Shown: positions 47,936-57,208 of the stretch, one piece after another
Layout of the letters: each line of letters begins with the position of its first letter
Position numbering within the stretch: position 1 is the first letter of the stretch
Source: DASZIT01 sp963819695
GTDB taxonomy: Bacteria > Actinomycetota > Acidimicrobiia > Acidimicrobiales > RAAP-2
Reading direction: 5' to 3'
NCBI GenBank assembly: GCA_963819695.1
Contig: CAWFXD010000001.1
Span: 496,001-560,000, forward strand
Length of the DNA stretch: 64,000 nucleotides
The notes under the pieces: model-generated
Databases searched by the model: none
Told to the model about the DNA's origin: nothing
What the model saw: only the letters and a program-made list of their open reading frames with translations
Program-made: the position numbers and the translations under genes

Positions 47936-48910
47936 TCAGCTCACCGAGGAGAGGAAGGCCAACAAGGCGGCGTTGGTCTCCTCCGGCTTCTCCTGTTGGA
48001 CCCAGTGCCCGGCTCCCTCGATGAGGGTGGTGCCCCGGAAGTCGGGCAGCGCGGCGGCCATTCCGTCGAGTGCCCCGGGGGTCATGGCGATGACCGGATC
48101 GGCGGAGCCGGAGATGAATCCGGTGGGCATGGTCAGCGTCGAGGCGGGTATCTGGTGGGTGCGGTGCCAGTTGGCGTCGATGTTGCGGTAGAAGCTCAGC
48201 GGGCCGAAGAAGCCGTTGGCGGCGAAGGCATCCCCGTAGACGGTCACGTCGTCCTCGGTGATCCAGGAGGGGAGTTTGTCCGGGGCTTCGGCCAGCGTGT
48301 CGAGGAAGCCGGTCCCCTCCGCCGGCAGGTCCATGGTCAAGCCGCCTGCGTTCAGGCCGTCGCCGGAAACGGCCCAGAGCATGTTCCGCAAGAAGTGCCG
48401 CGGGTCGGCCTCCAGCTCCTTCTCCGCCGGGCCCACCGGCTGGAAGTAGAGGATGTAGAAGAATTTGCCCACGAAGATGGCGTTGAAGATGTCGGTCGGC
48501 GGCGCCGGGTTTTGCAGAAACGGAACGCTCATATTGCAGAGCGACGACATCCGTTCGGGATGGGTGCGGGCCAGCTCCCAGAGGATCAACGCACCCCAGT
48601 CGTGCCCCGAGAAGGCCGCCTGGTCGTAGCCGAAGTGGTCCAGCAGGCCACACAGGTCGGCGCCGATCCGGTCGGCGCCGTACTCGGCAACGTCGCCCCG
48701 GGGGTGGCTGCTCCCGCCGTAGCCGCGCAGATCGGGGGCCAACACCCGGAAGCCGGCGCCGGCCAACGCGTCGAACTGATGGCGCCACGAGTACCAGAGC
48801 TCGGGGAAGCCATGGCAGAGGACGATGGGCGGACCGGAGGCCGGCCCGTTCTCGGCGACGTGCAGCTCGATCCCGTTGGTGGGTATCTGGTGGTGGGTGA
48901 TCTCGCTCAT
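47936..48910 (-). CDS. Epoxide hydrolase-like alpha/beta hydrolase
   Basis: 324 residues from ATG 48910. Features of alpha/beta-hydrolase epoxide hydrolases are the oxyanion motif HGFPELWYSWRHQ (33-45), the aspartate nucleophile in FSGHDWGALIL (Asp104), the lid-domain tyrosine region LSFYRNID, and the C-terminal catalytic His in IEGAGHWVQQEKPEE. It would open epoxides to diols. The gene starts four bases after the stop of an LLM oxidoreductase gene and shares a minus-strand unit with it and an alcohol dehydrogenase. This suggests a pathway in which a flavoprotein product is hydrolysed. The substrate is unknown. Confidence 0.9.
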   Translation of the reverse strand: MSEITHHQIPTNGIELHVAENGPASGPPIVLCHGFPELWYSWRHQFDALAGAGFRVLAPDLRGYGGSSHPRGDVAEYGADRIGADLCGLLDHFGYDQAAFSGHDWGALILWELARTHPERMSSLCNMSVPFLQNPAPPTDIFNAIFVGKFFYILYFQPVGPAEKELEADPRHFLRNMLWAVSGDGLNAGGLTMDLPAEGTGFLDTLAEAPDKLPSWITEDDVTVYGDAFAANGFFGPLSFYRNIDANWHRTHQIPASTLTMPTGFISGSADPVIAMTPGALDGMAAALPDFRGTTLIEGAGHWVQQEKPEETNAALLAFLSSVS

Positions 48911-48914
48911 GGGC

Positions 48915-50106
48915 TCAGACCGTCGTCGACTTGGATTCTTTTTCATCGGCGTGCTTCTGGATGGCCGACATGATGGCCGCTCCGGCGTCACCGATGAATG
49001 ACGGACGGTTCTCGGCCGCCCAGTCTCGACTGGCGGTCAACGAGCTCGCCGATCCCTGGAACTGCGGCACCACATAGCGAGACAGCAGTTCATAGGAGTG
49101 CAGGGTGGCGTCGGTATCAGCCCATTCGTGGCCCATGGTCAGGAAGGTGCCGAATCCACCGGACTGCTCCCGCAACCGGCTGATCTGCTCGATGGCATCG
49201 TCGGGTGTTCCGATCACCGCGAATCCAGAGGCATTCGAGCGCGTCGACCAGGGACGAGTGGTCGGTGGTATCGGGAGCCAGCGGCAGAGCCGCCACCCGT
49301 TGGAAGTAGTCGACCCATTCGGCCAGGCCGAACTCGACATCGGCGATGGCCTGCTCCTTGGTGTCGGCGAGGTGGACGGGGCCCACCAACCGCCATTTGC
49401 TCCGGTCCACGGTGGTCCCGAACTCGGCCGAACGCTCCTCCATGACGTCCCAGTGGAGGCCGAGGGCGTCGAAACCGCCGGCCGAGGTGGCTCCGATGGA
49501 AAGGAGGCTGCAGCCGAAGCGCCCGGCGGCCCGGGGACCGGCCGGCGAGATCTGCGCAGCTACCGCGACTTCGGGGAACGGGCGTTGATACGGGCGCATC
49601 TGCAGCCGAGCCCCGACCAGTTTGAACCAGTCGGTCTCGTAGTCGACCGGCTCGTCTCCGGCCAGAAGGAGGAGGATGGCCTCGAGCGCCTCTTCCATCA
49701 TGTCCCGCTGCTTGGCCACCTCGATTCCCATCATGAAGGCGTCGGACGGGAGTGCCCCCGGACCGACCCCGATCATCAGGCGCCCGCGGGTGAGGTGGTC
49801 GAGCAGGACCAGCCGGTCGGCGAGCATGAAGGGGTGGTGGTAGGGCAGCGAGGAGACCCCGGTTCCCAGTCGGATATGCCGGGTCCTCTGGGCGACCGCG
49901 GCGATGAATACCTCGGGAGAGGCGATGATCTCGTAACCGGCCGAGTGGTGCTCGCCGAACCAGGCCTCGTCAAACCCGAGCTGGTCGAGATGCTCGATCA
50001 ACTGCATGTCCCGTTCGAGTGCCAACGTGGGGTTCTGTCCCACCGGATGGAACGGGGCCAGGAAGATCCCGAATTTGAGGTGCTCGCCGGCATTCAGCGT
50101 TGTCAT
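48915..50106 (-). pseudogene. LLM class flavin-dependent oxidoreductase, frame-shifted
   Basis: Two frames join into a luciferase-like monooxygenase of about 396 residues. From ATG 50106: LKFGIFLAPFHPVGQNP, FDEAWFGEHHSAGYEIIASP, RIRLGTGVSSLPYHHPFMLA and TRGRLMIGVGPGALPSD. The frame is lost near 49234-49238. Removing one base continues as GFAVIGTPDDAIEQISRLRE and ends EKESKSTTV. The family uses reduced flavin or F420. It follows the alcohol dehydrogenase by 27 bases and precedes the epoxide hydrolase by four. The one-base insertion is the only defect and may be a sequencing error. Confidence 0.85.
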
Positions 50107-50133
50107 TGGTCCTGTGTTCCTCTCTTACGTCTT

Positions 50134-51207
50134 CTAGTCCTGCGGAGTGATGAGGATCTTTCCGTGCTCGCCGGGCGTGCGGAGGGTCTCGAACGCCCCC
50201 GGGGCGCCGTCCAGTCCGAAGGCGTCGGTGACCAACGTCTCGGCACCCGGCACCCCGGCGGCCAGGCGGTCCAGCGTGGCCGCATACTCGGCCGGGGTGT
50301 AGCCGAAAGAGAAGCGGAACTCGATCTCCTTGGTCACGGCAAAGAACGGTTCGATGGAGTCGGGATGCATGCAGACCCCGACCACCACGATCCGGCTGCG
50401 GGGTGGGGCGGCTTCGATGATGGCCTGCAACATCCCTGGCACCCCGACCGCCTCGAAGATCACCGGGTCCTTCAGATCCGCGCCCATCATGACCGCCCCG
50501 GCCCGCTCCATGATCGTCATCGGGACCCCGAACGAGGCCCAGCGGTCATGGGGCGACGACACCTCTGGGTCGATGACCTCATCGGCACCGAAGGCCTCGG
50601 CCAGTCGCCGTCTGGCCGGGGAGAAGTCAGCCGCCAGTACCGGACCGTGACTGCGTCCTTTGAGCGCGGCGATGACCGCCAGACCCACCGGGCCGCACCC
50701 GACCACCAGGCAGGGTTGTCCGGGTTGGAGGTCGGCCAGGCCAACCGCGTGCTCCCCGACGGCCAACGGCTCGGTGAGGGCGGCGATATTCGTCTCCAGC
50801 GAGTCGGGCACCGGCAGCAGCAGGGCTTCCTGGAGCACCATCCGTTCGGCCAGCGCACCCGGGTAACGGTTCGAATAGCCGATCTGCTCGACCCCGGCGG
50901 GACCGATGATGATCGGCACCGAGCAGACCCGGGTGCCGGTCGGGAGGGTGCCGGCGGTGTCGGGACCGTGTTCGAGGATCTCGGCACAGAACTCGTGGCC
51001 GAAAACAGTGTCGGCCGCCGGGTCCAGCGACGGAGCTCCGACCCGTTCCATCAGGCCGGTGAAGTTGGCGAAGTCCGCCAGTGCGTGGAGATCCGATCCG
51101 CAGATTCCGGTGGACAACGGGCGGACCAGCACGTGCCCCGACCCGGGTTCCGGGTCTTCGACGTCCACCACCTCGAGCCGACCGCCTCGGGTCACTGCCG
51201 CTCGCAT
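50134..51207 (-). CDS. Zinc-dependent alcohol dehydrogenase (MDR family)
   Basis: 357 residues from ATG 51207, preceded by GGGGAGGAA. Medium-chain dehydrogenase features are the catalytic zinc region STGICGSDLHAL and TVFGHEFCAEI, and the NAD-binding CLVVGCGPVGLAVIAAL with an acidic residue at the end of the next strand. Only a remnant of the structural zinc loop is present, so it may lack the second zinc. The residues VPIIIGPAGVEQIGYSNRYP resemble a subgroup acting on bulky alcohols or steroids. It is first in the minus-strand unit with the LLM oxidoreductase and epoxide hydrolase. Confidence 0.88.
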   Translation of the reverse strand: MRAAVTRGGRLEVVDVEDPEPGSGHVLVRPLSTGICGSDLHALADFANFTGLMERVGAPSLDPAADTVFGHEFCAEILEHGPDTAGTLPTGTRVCSVPIIIGPAGVEQIGYSNRYPGALAERMVLQEALLLPVPDSLETNIAALTEPLAVGEHAVGLADLQPGQPCLVVGCGPVGLAVIAALKGRSHGPVLAADFSPARRRLAEAFGADEVIDPEVSSPHDRWASFGVPMTIMERAGAVMMGADLKDPVIFEAVGVPGMLQAIIEAAPPRSRIVVVGVCMHPDSIEPFFAVTKEIEFRFSFGYTPAEYAATLDRLAAGVPGAETLVTDAFGLDGAPGAFETLRTPGEHGKILITPQD

Positions 51208-51397
51208 GTTCCTCCCCAGACCGAGCGGCCGACAGCCAGATGTCGAGGCGCTACGTTCGCCGGTGAGTTTCACACACCGGCCGCCGGCCCGGCCATTCGG
51301 CGGAGCATCGAAGGGAGGCCGCCCAGGTCTGTCCGCCCTGGCCCGCCCGATCGAGGCGGGGGGCCTTGCCGACCAACTCGCCAAGCGTTGGAACCCG

Positions 51398-52065
51398 TCA
51401 GTCGACGGGTGTCACCACTGATCTCACCGCGATCTCGGCGGCTCGAAAAGCCACTGCGGGGTGGAACTGCCATCCGGCCAGGCGCCGTTCGATCTCTTCC
51501 CGGTCGCATCCGGAGGCGGCCAGACCCGCCGCCAGCCGGGCGGCTCGGCGGCGCATCTGCTCGGGTTCGGGGAGACGTTGCTCGGCCAACCAGCCCCGGT
51601 GGCTCTGTTGGAGCGATTCCGGCAATCGATTGAGGTGGCGCAAAGGCAACGGCGGGATCCGGGTGCGGACGGCCAGGCCACCGGGCCCGTGGGACCGGGC
51701 CAGCTCGAAGGTGGAGAGGCGATGCAGGGCGCGTCGGAACGGAGAGTTCTTTCCCATGCGTTCACCGAGCCCCAATGAGCGGGCCGTCTCGGCGAGAGGC
51801 AGGTCGAATCCGTCCCCCTGGACCTCGAGCCCATAGGAAATCCGGCGGAGAAGCCAGGTCGTCGACGGGCCGAGGATCCCCAGCCAGTAGAGCTCGACGT
51901 AGCGCGAACACGGGTGGACGCCATGGGGGTCGGCGATCGGGTCCTCCCACGGGACGATGCGGAGAATGTCGGACGGGCCGATCGGCGCATGATCGGGGGA
52001 ACCGATTTGGCATCGATCGGCGATTCGGCGTCGACCGACGAGAGAGCGGCAATGGATGTGGCCAT
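51398..52065 (-). CDS. Conserved actinobacterial protein of unknown function, probable N-terminal frameshift
   Basis: The conserved body is in one frame: ILRIVPWEDPIADPHGVHPC, SRYVELYWLGILGPSTTWLL and IPPLPLRHLNRLPESLQQSH, to a stop at 51398. I recall this pattern from actinobacterial proteins of unknown function. It may be winged-helix-like, but I cannot confirm that. In this frame the first start is a GTG at 52114 with no ribosome site. The ATG at 52065 in another frame has an ideal GGGAGG five bases upstream and reads MATSIAALSSVDAESPIDAK. Adding one base to the G run at 51995-51999 joins the two into a roughly 222-residue protein. I favour that reading. Confidence 0.65.
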
Positions 52066-52194
52066 GGGTACCTCCCGGCTGCGGGTGATGAAGCGGCATT
52101 GAACCGACCTGCACAGGCTGCCGATCGGTCCTTGCCCAGCACCTGGCTGGTTACCTCGGCCGGACCCTGGCCGCTTCTCCGGCGGGAGGTTCCC

Positions 52195-52794
52195 CTACCA
52201 ACGACCCCGGTGGACGATGTCGGCGAACGGTCGCCTGGGCCGGGACAGGGACGACGACGGCGGGTCCGGCTCGGCTGCCTCGCCGAGCAGGACGGCCCCG
52301 AGCCATCGGTAGCGGTCGGGGACACCCAGGGTGGTCCGGAGGGCGGCCTCACCTCGGAAATTGCCGAGGAAGGCACCGCCGATTCCCTCCCCGGCCGCCC
52401 GCAGCAGCAGGGTCATCACTGCGTAGGCGGCGTCCACAAACCAGAAGGGGACCACCCACTCGACCCCGGCACCGTCCTTCCGGGTCTTGTCAGGCTCGCG
52501 ATACCGGGCCCGATATTCCTCGGGATCCACGAAGGGCAAGACGACGACCGGGGCCCGGGACATCCCGGCGAATCGCCGGGAAGTGGCCCGCCAGGCTTCG
52601 TCGGTGGTGGCCTCCCAGTAGGGTGCCGTCTCGGCGACGCCCTCCAGGACCACGAACTCCCGGCCCTGGGTATTCCCGGCCGAAGGGGCTCGCAGGGCGT
52701 CGGACAGCATCGAATCCAACAAGCCGGGTGGCAGCTCCCGTCCGGAGAAGTTCCTGGTCATCCGGCGGGCTTGGACCGCCTGGCTCAATTCCAT
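52195..52794 (-). CDS. Nitroreductase family protein
   Basis: 199 residues from ATG 52794, matching the family's usual length. FMN-binding nitroreductase features are the N-terminal QAVQARRMTRNFSGRELPPG, ALRAPSAGNTQGREFVVLEG, and the C-terminal MTLLLRAAGEGIGGAFLGNF followed by RYRWLGAVLLGEA. Family members reduce nitro groups, quinones or enoates, or act in cofactor dehalogenation. The open frame continues to 52962, but that extension would overlap the promoter of the divergent gene. The neighbouring DUF gene is on the same strand 129 bases downstream. Confidence 0.85.
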   Translation of the reverse strand: MELSQAVQARRMTRNFSGRELPPGLLDSMLSDALRAPSAGNTQGREFVVLEGVAETAPYWEATTDEAWRATSRRFAGMSRAPVVVLPFVDPEEYRARYREPDKTRKDGAGVEWVVPFWFVDAAYAVMTLLLRAAGEGIGGAFLGNFRGEAALRTTLGVPDRYRWLGAVLLGEAAEPDPPSSSLSRPRRPFADIVHRGRW

Positions 52795-52897
52795 CTCGAC
52801 ATCATGACCGGCGACACCGACTCCCGACGCCCGGATCGGGGCGGTCGGCCCGAGGTCGATCAGCCCGTCGCCACCCGGACGCTCCCAAGAGGGAATG

Positions 52898-52925
52898 TTG
52901 ACCCCGCTGGTAGGGTTTATATACG
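52898..52925 (+). promoter_or_regulatory. Probable sigma70-type promoter for the rhodanese-MoeB gene
   Basis: TTGACC at 52898-52903 and TATACG at 52920-52925 are separated by 16 bases, within an unusually AT-rich patch (GGTTTATATACG). Transcription would begin near 52932, about 60 bases before the GTG start at 52992. The site lies in the divergent gap between the nitroreductase and rhodanese-MoeB genes. It is assigned by eye from hexamer match and spacing. Confidence 0.45.
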
Positions 52926-52991
52926 TGTTAGATCGCAGTTGAGGGTACGGAGGACCGGTCACGACCGGGAAGCCTCCGCCGAACGAGGACA

Positions 52992-54182
52992 GTGATAGTT
53001 GTGCCCACCTTCAGAGAGATGTTGGCCGAGGCCAAGGCGGCGGTCCGGGAGATCGACCCAGCCCAGGCCGAGCAGGAGTTGTCGGCTGACAACGCCGTGG
53101 TCCTCGACGTCCGGGAGCCCGATGAGTATGAGCAGGGGGCACTTCCCGGGGCGGTCCACATCCCCCGTGGCACCCTCGAGACCTCGGTCGAGGGGCGGAT
53201 CCCCGACAAGTCGTCCCACCTGGTCGTGTATTGCGCCGGCGGTACCCGTTCCGCCTTTGCGGCCAAGACCCTCCAGGAGCTCGGCTACACCGACGTCTCA
53301 TCGGTCATCGGGGGGTTCAACCGCTGGAAGGACGAGGGGCGGGAATGGTCGACACCCCAGTCCCTGACGTCCGAGCAGCGGAACCGCTACCAGCGCCACC
53401 TGCTGCTGCCCGAGATCGGGGAGACCGGTCAGCTCAAGCTCCTCGACTCCAAGGTCCTGCTGCTCGGAGCCGGCGGTCTCGGTTCGCCGGCAGCCATCTA
53501 CCTGGCCGCCGCCGGGGTGGGAACGATCGGCATCATCGACATGGATGTGGTCGATGCCTCCAATCTCCAACGCCAGATCCTCCACAACACCGATCGCATC
53601 GGCGAGCGGAAGGTCGACTCGGCCAAGAAGACGCTGACGTTGATGAACCCGGACGTGAACGTGGTCACCTACGACGTCCGGCTCGGGGCGGACAACATCC
53701 TCGACATCATCGACGGGTACGACGTGATCGTGGACGGGACCGACAACTTCCCGACCCGCTACCTGGTCAACGACGCGTCCCTGATAAAGAACATCCCGGT
53801 GGTCCACGGGTCGATCTTCCGGTTCGAGGGTCAGATCACCGTGTTCAACCCGTGGGTCGGGCCGTGCTACCGATGCATGATCCCTGAGCCGCCTCCGGCC
53901 GAGCTGGCTCCGAGTTGCTCGGAAGCCGGGGTTCTGGGTGTACTGCCCGGAATCGTCGGCTCGATCCAGGCGGTGGAGGCGATCAAGATCCTTCTCGACC
54001 TGGGTGAGACCCTTCAGGGAAGGCTGCTGGCCTACGACGCCCTGGAGCAGAGCTTCCGGACGTTCAACGTGCACCGCGACCCCGAGTGCCCGACCTGCGG
54101 CCCCCATGCCGGTGAGATCGTGATCGCCGAATACGACGAGCTGTGCATGCCCCACGTCGCCGCCCCCGTCACCGCGTCGTAG
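52992..54182 (+). CDS. moeB: Rhodanese-ThiF/MoeB fusion sulfur-carrier adenylyltransferase
   Basis: 396 residues. An N-terminal rhodanese domain (about 20-118) has the active cysteine at 81 in VVYCAGGTRSA. An E1-like ThiF/MoeB domain follows (about 126-380): QRHLLLPEIGETGQLKLL, the nucleotide loop VLLLGAGGLGSP, DASNLQRQILHNTDRIG, and zinc ligands in CYRCMIP and ECPTCGP. The enzyme would adenylate the C-terminal glycine of a small sulfur carrier (MoaD/ThiS type) and deliver sulfur from the rhodanese. The usual actinobacterial MoeZ has the rhodanese at the C-terminus, so the order here is reversed. GTG 52992 is the likely start; GTG 53001 is an alternative. Confidence 0.92.
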   Translation: MIVVPTFREMLAEAKAAVREIDPAQAEQELSADNAVVLDVREPDEYEQGALPGAVHIPRGTLETSVEGRIPDKSSHLVVYCAGGTRSAFAAKTLQELGYTDVSSVIGGFNRWKDEGREWSTPQSLTSEQRNRYQRHLLLPEIGETGQLKLLDSKVLLLGAGGLGSPAAIYLAAAGVGTIGIIDMDVVDASNLQRQILHNTDRIGERKVDSAKKTLTLMNPDVNVVTYDVRLGADNILDIIDGYDVIVDGTDNFPTRYLVNDASLIKNIPVVHGSIFRFEGQITVFNPWVGPCYRCMIPEPPPAELAPSCSEAGVLGVLPGIVGSIQAVEAIKILLDLGETLQGRLLAYDALEQSFRTFNVHRDPECPTCGPHAGEIVIAEYDELCMPHVAAPVTAS

Positions 54183-54311
54183 CCGTACCGGCTCCTATCC
54201 ATTGTCCGGATGCCGGCCGGTGGCGGGTGGGACACCCGGATCTGCCGCTTTGGGCCCCGGTTAGCGGCGCATCGGCGGAGCGCGTCTTCGGGAGACCATA
54301 ACCTGTCACCC

Positions 54312-55937
54312 ATGGCACCGAAGACGACGCCGCCGACCTCGCCCCCATCGCCGGCCAAGGCCGGTGAGCGGCGCACGGATTCCGGGATCGAGGTCCGACC
54401 CGTCTACCGGCCGGAGGATCTGGACGGTTGGGACCCCGCCGAGCAGCTGGGCGAGCCCGGCAGCTACCCGTATACCCGGGGCATCCGCCCGGATATGTAC
54501 CGGGGACGCCTGTGGACCATGAGGCAGTACGCCGGGTTCGGCGATGCCACCTCGACCAACCAGCGGTTCAAGTTTCTGCTCGGAGCCGGCCAGACCGGGC
54601 TCTCCTGCGCATTCGACCTCCCGACCCAGATGGGCCTCGATTCGGACCATCCCCGCTCGGAGGGCGAAGTCGGGAAGGTCGGAGTGGCCATCGATTCGCT
54701 GGTGGATATGAGGCTGCTGTTGGCCGACCTCCCGCTCGACGAGGTCACCACCTCGATGACCATCAACTCCACCGCGGCCATCCTGCTGCTCTTCTACCAA
54801 CTGGTGGCCGAGGAGAACGGAGTCGATCCCAAGCTGCTGGGCGGCACCATTCAAAACGACATCTTGAAGGAGTACGTGGCCCGGGGGACCTATATCTACC
54901 CGCCCCGGCCTTCCATGCGACTGGTGACCGACACCTTCTCGTACTGCGCCGAGCACCTGCCGGCGTGGAACACCATCTCCATCTCCGGCTACCACATCCG
55001 CGAAGCCGGCTCTACAGCGGTACAGGAGATCGCCTTCACCATCGCCAACGGGATCGCCTACGTCGACGCGGCGCTGGCCGCCGGCCTCGATATCGACGCC
55101 TTTGCCCCCCGGCTCAGCTTCTTCTGGAATGCCCACAACAATCTGTTCGAAGAGGTGGCGAAGTACCGGGCGGCGCGCCGGATGTGGGCCAAGATCATGA
55201 CCGAGCGGTTCGGGGCCAAGGACGAGAAGTCCAAACTCCTCCGCTTCCACACCCAGACGGGGGGCTCGACCCTCACCGCCCAGCAACCGGAGAACAACAT
55301 CGTCCGGGTGACGGTTCAGGCGCTGGCCGCGGCCTTGGGCGGTACCCAGAGCCTGCACACCAACGGGTTCGACGAAGCCCTTGGGCTCCCGACCCAGAAG
55401 GCGGCCAAGATCGCGCTCCGGACCCAACAGATCGTGGGCTACGAGTCGGGCATCGCCGACACGGTCGACCCGCTGGCCGGATCGTGGTTCGTCGAGTCGC
55501 TGACCGACGAGGTCGAGAAGGGCGCTTGGGAGTATCTCGAGCGGATCGACGCCATGGGTGGCGCGGTGGATGCCATCGAGGCGCATTACATGCAAGGTGA
55601 GATCGAACAGGCGGCCTATGCGTTTGCCAAGGCCATCGACGACAACGAGAAGATCGTCATCGGCGTCAACAAGTTCGTCGACGAGACCAACGACCCTGCC
55701 GACGTGTTCCCCATCGACGAGGAGCTGCAACGTTCGCAGGTGGCCTCGGTCAAGAAAGTGAGAGCCGAGCGTGACCAGTCGGCGGTCGACGCCGCCCTGG
55801 TCGATGTGGAGGCGGCGGCCCGGGGGACCCAGAACCTGCTCGTGCCCATGAAGGAGGCGCTGGGCCGGATGGCCACGCTGGGAGAGGTGTCGGACGTTCT
55901 CCGGGGTGTGTTCGGCGAGTACCAGCCCGGCTCCTAG
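54312..55937 (+). CDS. Acyl-CoA mutase large subunit (methylmalonyl-CoA mutase family)
   Basis: 541 residues from ATG 54312. It holds only the substrate-binding TIM barrel of adenosylcobalamin-dependent mutases: SYPYTRGIRPDMYRGRLWTM, RQYAGFGDATSTNQRFKFLL, TGLSCAFDLPTQMGLDSDHP, GTIQNDILKEYVARGTYIYP and NTISISGYHIREAGS. The B12-binding domain with DxHxxG is absent, so a separate small subunit encoded elsewhere is needed, as in isobutyryl-CoA and 2-hydroxyisobutyryl-CoA mutases. The loop equivalent to the specificity arginine (methylmalonyl) or glutamine (isobutyryl) reads FSYCAEHLPAW, suggesting another acyl group. The first 20 residues are Pro/Thr-rich. An upstream ATG at 54210 is less likely. 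Confidence 0.9.
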   Translation: MAPKTTPPTSPPSPAKAGERRTDSGIEVRPVYRPEDLDGWDPAEQLGEPGSYPYTRGIRPDMYRGRLWTMRQYAGFGDATSTNQRFKFLLGAGQTGLSCAFDLPTQMGLDSDHPRSEGEVGKVGVAIDSLVDMRLLLADLPLDEVTTSMTINSTAAILLLFYQLVAEENGVDPKLLGGTIQNDILKEYVARGTYIYPPRPSMRLVTDTFSYCAEHLPAWNTISISGYHIREAGSTAVQEIAFTIANGIAYVDAALAAGLDIDAFAPRLSFFWNAHNNLFEEVAKYRAARRMWAKIMTERFGAKDEKSKLLRFHTQTGGSTLTAQQPENNIVRVTVQALAAALGGTQSLHTNGFDEALGLPTQKAAKIALRTQQIVGYESGIADTVDPLAGSWFVESLTDEVEKGAWEYLERIDAMGGAVDAIEAHYMQGEIEQAAYAFAKAIDDNEKIVIGVNKFVDETNDPADVFPIDEELQRSQVASVKKVRAERDQSAVDAALVDVEAAARGTQNLLVPMKEALGRMATLGEVSDVLRGVFGEYQPGS

Positions 55938-55974
55938 CGCCCCTCAGGTCCTGGGCCCACGTTGACGAGCGACA

Positions 55975-56520
55975 ATGGGCGCCATGGGGTCGCTGTTACT
56001 GATCACCGGCCCGCCGGGCGCGGGTAAGTCGACGGTTTCGAGGGCAATCGCGGAGGCGTCTCCGAAGAGCGTCTTCGTAGAGGGCGATGCGTTTTTCCGG
56101 TTCCTAGCCGGCGGGTCGATCGCCCCGTGGCTCCCGGCGGCCAACCAGCAGAATCAAACCGTCACCCGGGCGGCGGCATCCGCCGCCGGCCAGTACGCAG
56201 CTGGCGGCTATTTCACGGTCTACGACGGCATCGTGGGTCCCTGGTTTTTGCCGACCTTCGCAGTGGCAACTGGGCTGGAGGAGTTCCACTACCTGGTGTT
56301 GATGCCTCCGGTAGAGACCTGTGTCGAACGAGTGGCAACGCGCCTCGACCATGCGTTCACCGATGAGGCCGCAACCCGCCACATGTATGACGAGTTTGCC
56401 GCCGCCGACATCGAACCCCGCCACGTCTTGCCTGCCCCACCCGATCGGCTGGAGGACGTCGTCCAAACGGTTCTGTCGGCCGTCGAAAGTGGTTCTGGGC
56501 TGTACCAGACGCCGTCGTAG
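55975..56520 (+). CDS. P-loop AAA/kinase-like ATP-binding protein
   Basis: 181 residues. Walker A is LLLITGPPGAGKSTVSRAIA near the N-terminus, followed by the acidic KSVFVEGDAFFRFLAGG. The sequence then shows AAGGYFTVYDGIVGPWFLPT, LVLMPPVETCVERVATR and a C-terminal helix. The layout resembles small-molecule kinases such as the zeta-toxin/chloramphenicol phosphotransferase group, but the substrate is unknown. It starts 37 bases after the mutase gene on the same strand. It is not the MeaB-type GTPase that protects mutases, which has different motifs. Codon usage is slightly less GC-rich than its neighbours, hinting at later arrival. Confidence 0.75.
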   Translation: MGAMGSLLLITGPPGAGKSTVSRAIAEASPKSVFVEGDAFFRFLAGGSIAPWLPAANQQNQTVTRAAASAAGQYAAGGYFTVYDGIVGPWFLPTFAVATGLEEFHYLVLMPPVETCVERVATRLDHAFTDEAATRHMYDEFAAADIEPRHVLPAPPDRLEDVVQTVLSAVESGSGLYQTPS

Positions 56521-56604
56521 GTCGTTTGGACCCTGCGTACCCCCGGACCCTTGCGTCGCCCGAAACACCTGAGAGTTGTTAACTGCCGCCCCCGACCAGC
56601 CCGA

Positions 56605-57048
56605 CTACACAGTCTCCATGCCGAACCGCGCCATCCGCGCCCGCTCTTCATCGGTCGACGGCGGTTGGTCACGATTCCACAACTCGTGTAATCCGGCGAA
56701 GTAGGCGTCCATGGCCGGGGCGTGGATTACCAGGAGCCGGGCCTCGTCGTCGCTGGCATTGCCGAAGGTATGTGCCGTCCCACGAGGGATCAACACGAAC
56801 CCTTCGGGCCCCACGATCAGGTCATCGCCTTCCACCGTGACGGACACCTGTCCGTCGAGCACAAAGTAGGCCTCCGAGCAGTTGGTGTGGCGATGCGGAG
56901 GGGGCTTGCGGCCTCGGGGCGGCAGCGAGCGCTCCATCAGCGAGAAGTCGCCGCTGTCCTGCGATGCCAGCGCCTTGAACAGCATCACGCTTCCGCGGGC
57001 GCGGTACCGCTCGTGCCCTTCGCCGCGTCCGACGACACCCGCGATCAC
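56605..57048 (-). CDS. Cupin domain protein
   Basis: 147 residues, GTG start. A single double-stranded beta-helix carries both cupin motifs. The first is KPPPHRHTNCSEAYFVLDGQ, with two metal-binding histidines and a glutamate. The second is GFVLIPRGTAHTFGN, with the third histidine. Small single-cupin proteins bind a metal and serve as dioxygenases, isomerases or sugar-binding proteins; nothing here decides which. It is convergent with the P-loop gene and divergent from the molbindin gene. Confidence 0.85.
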   Translation of the reverse strand: MIAGVVGRGEGHERYRARGSVMLFKALASQDSGDFSLMERSLPPRGRKPPPHRHTNCSEAYFVLDGQVSVTVEGDDLIVGPEGFVLIPRGTAHTFGNASDDEARLLVIHAPAMDAYFAGLHELWNRDQPPSTDEERARMARFGMETV

Positions 57049-57208
57049 CTACCGACCGCCTATCTCAAATGGATCGGTTGCCTCATGCTCGAGTACTTCG
57101 ACGTCGGGCTGACCCCCGGGGTCGACCTGACCGGTGGCACGGGTCGAATCCACGCATTGATTGTAGGCCGGGCGACCTGGTCGGTCTGGCCCGGGTAGCG
57201 TCACTCGC

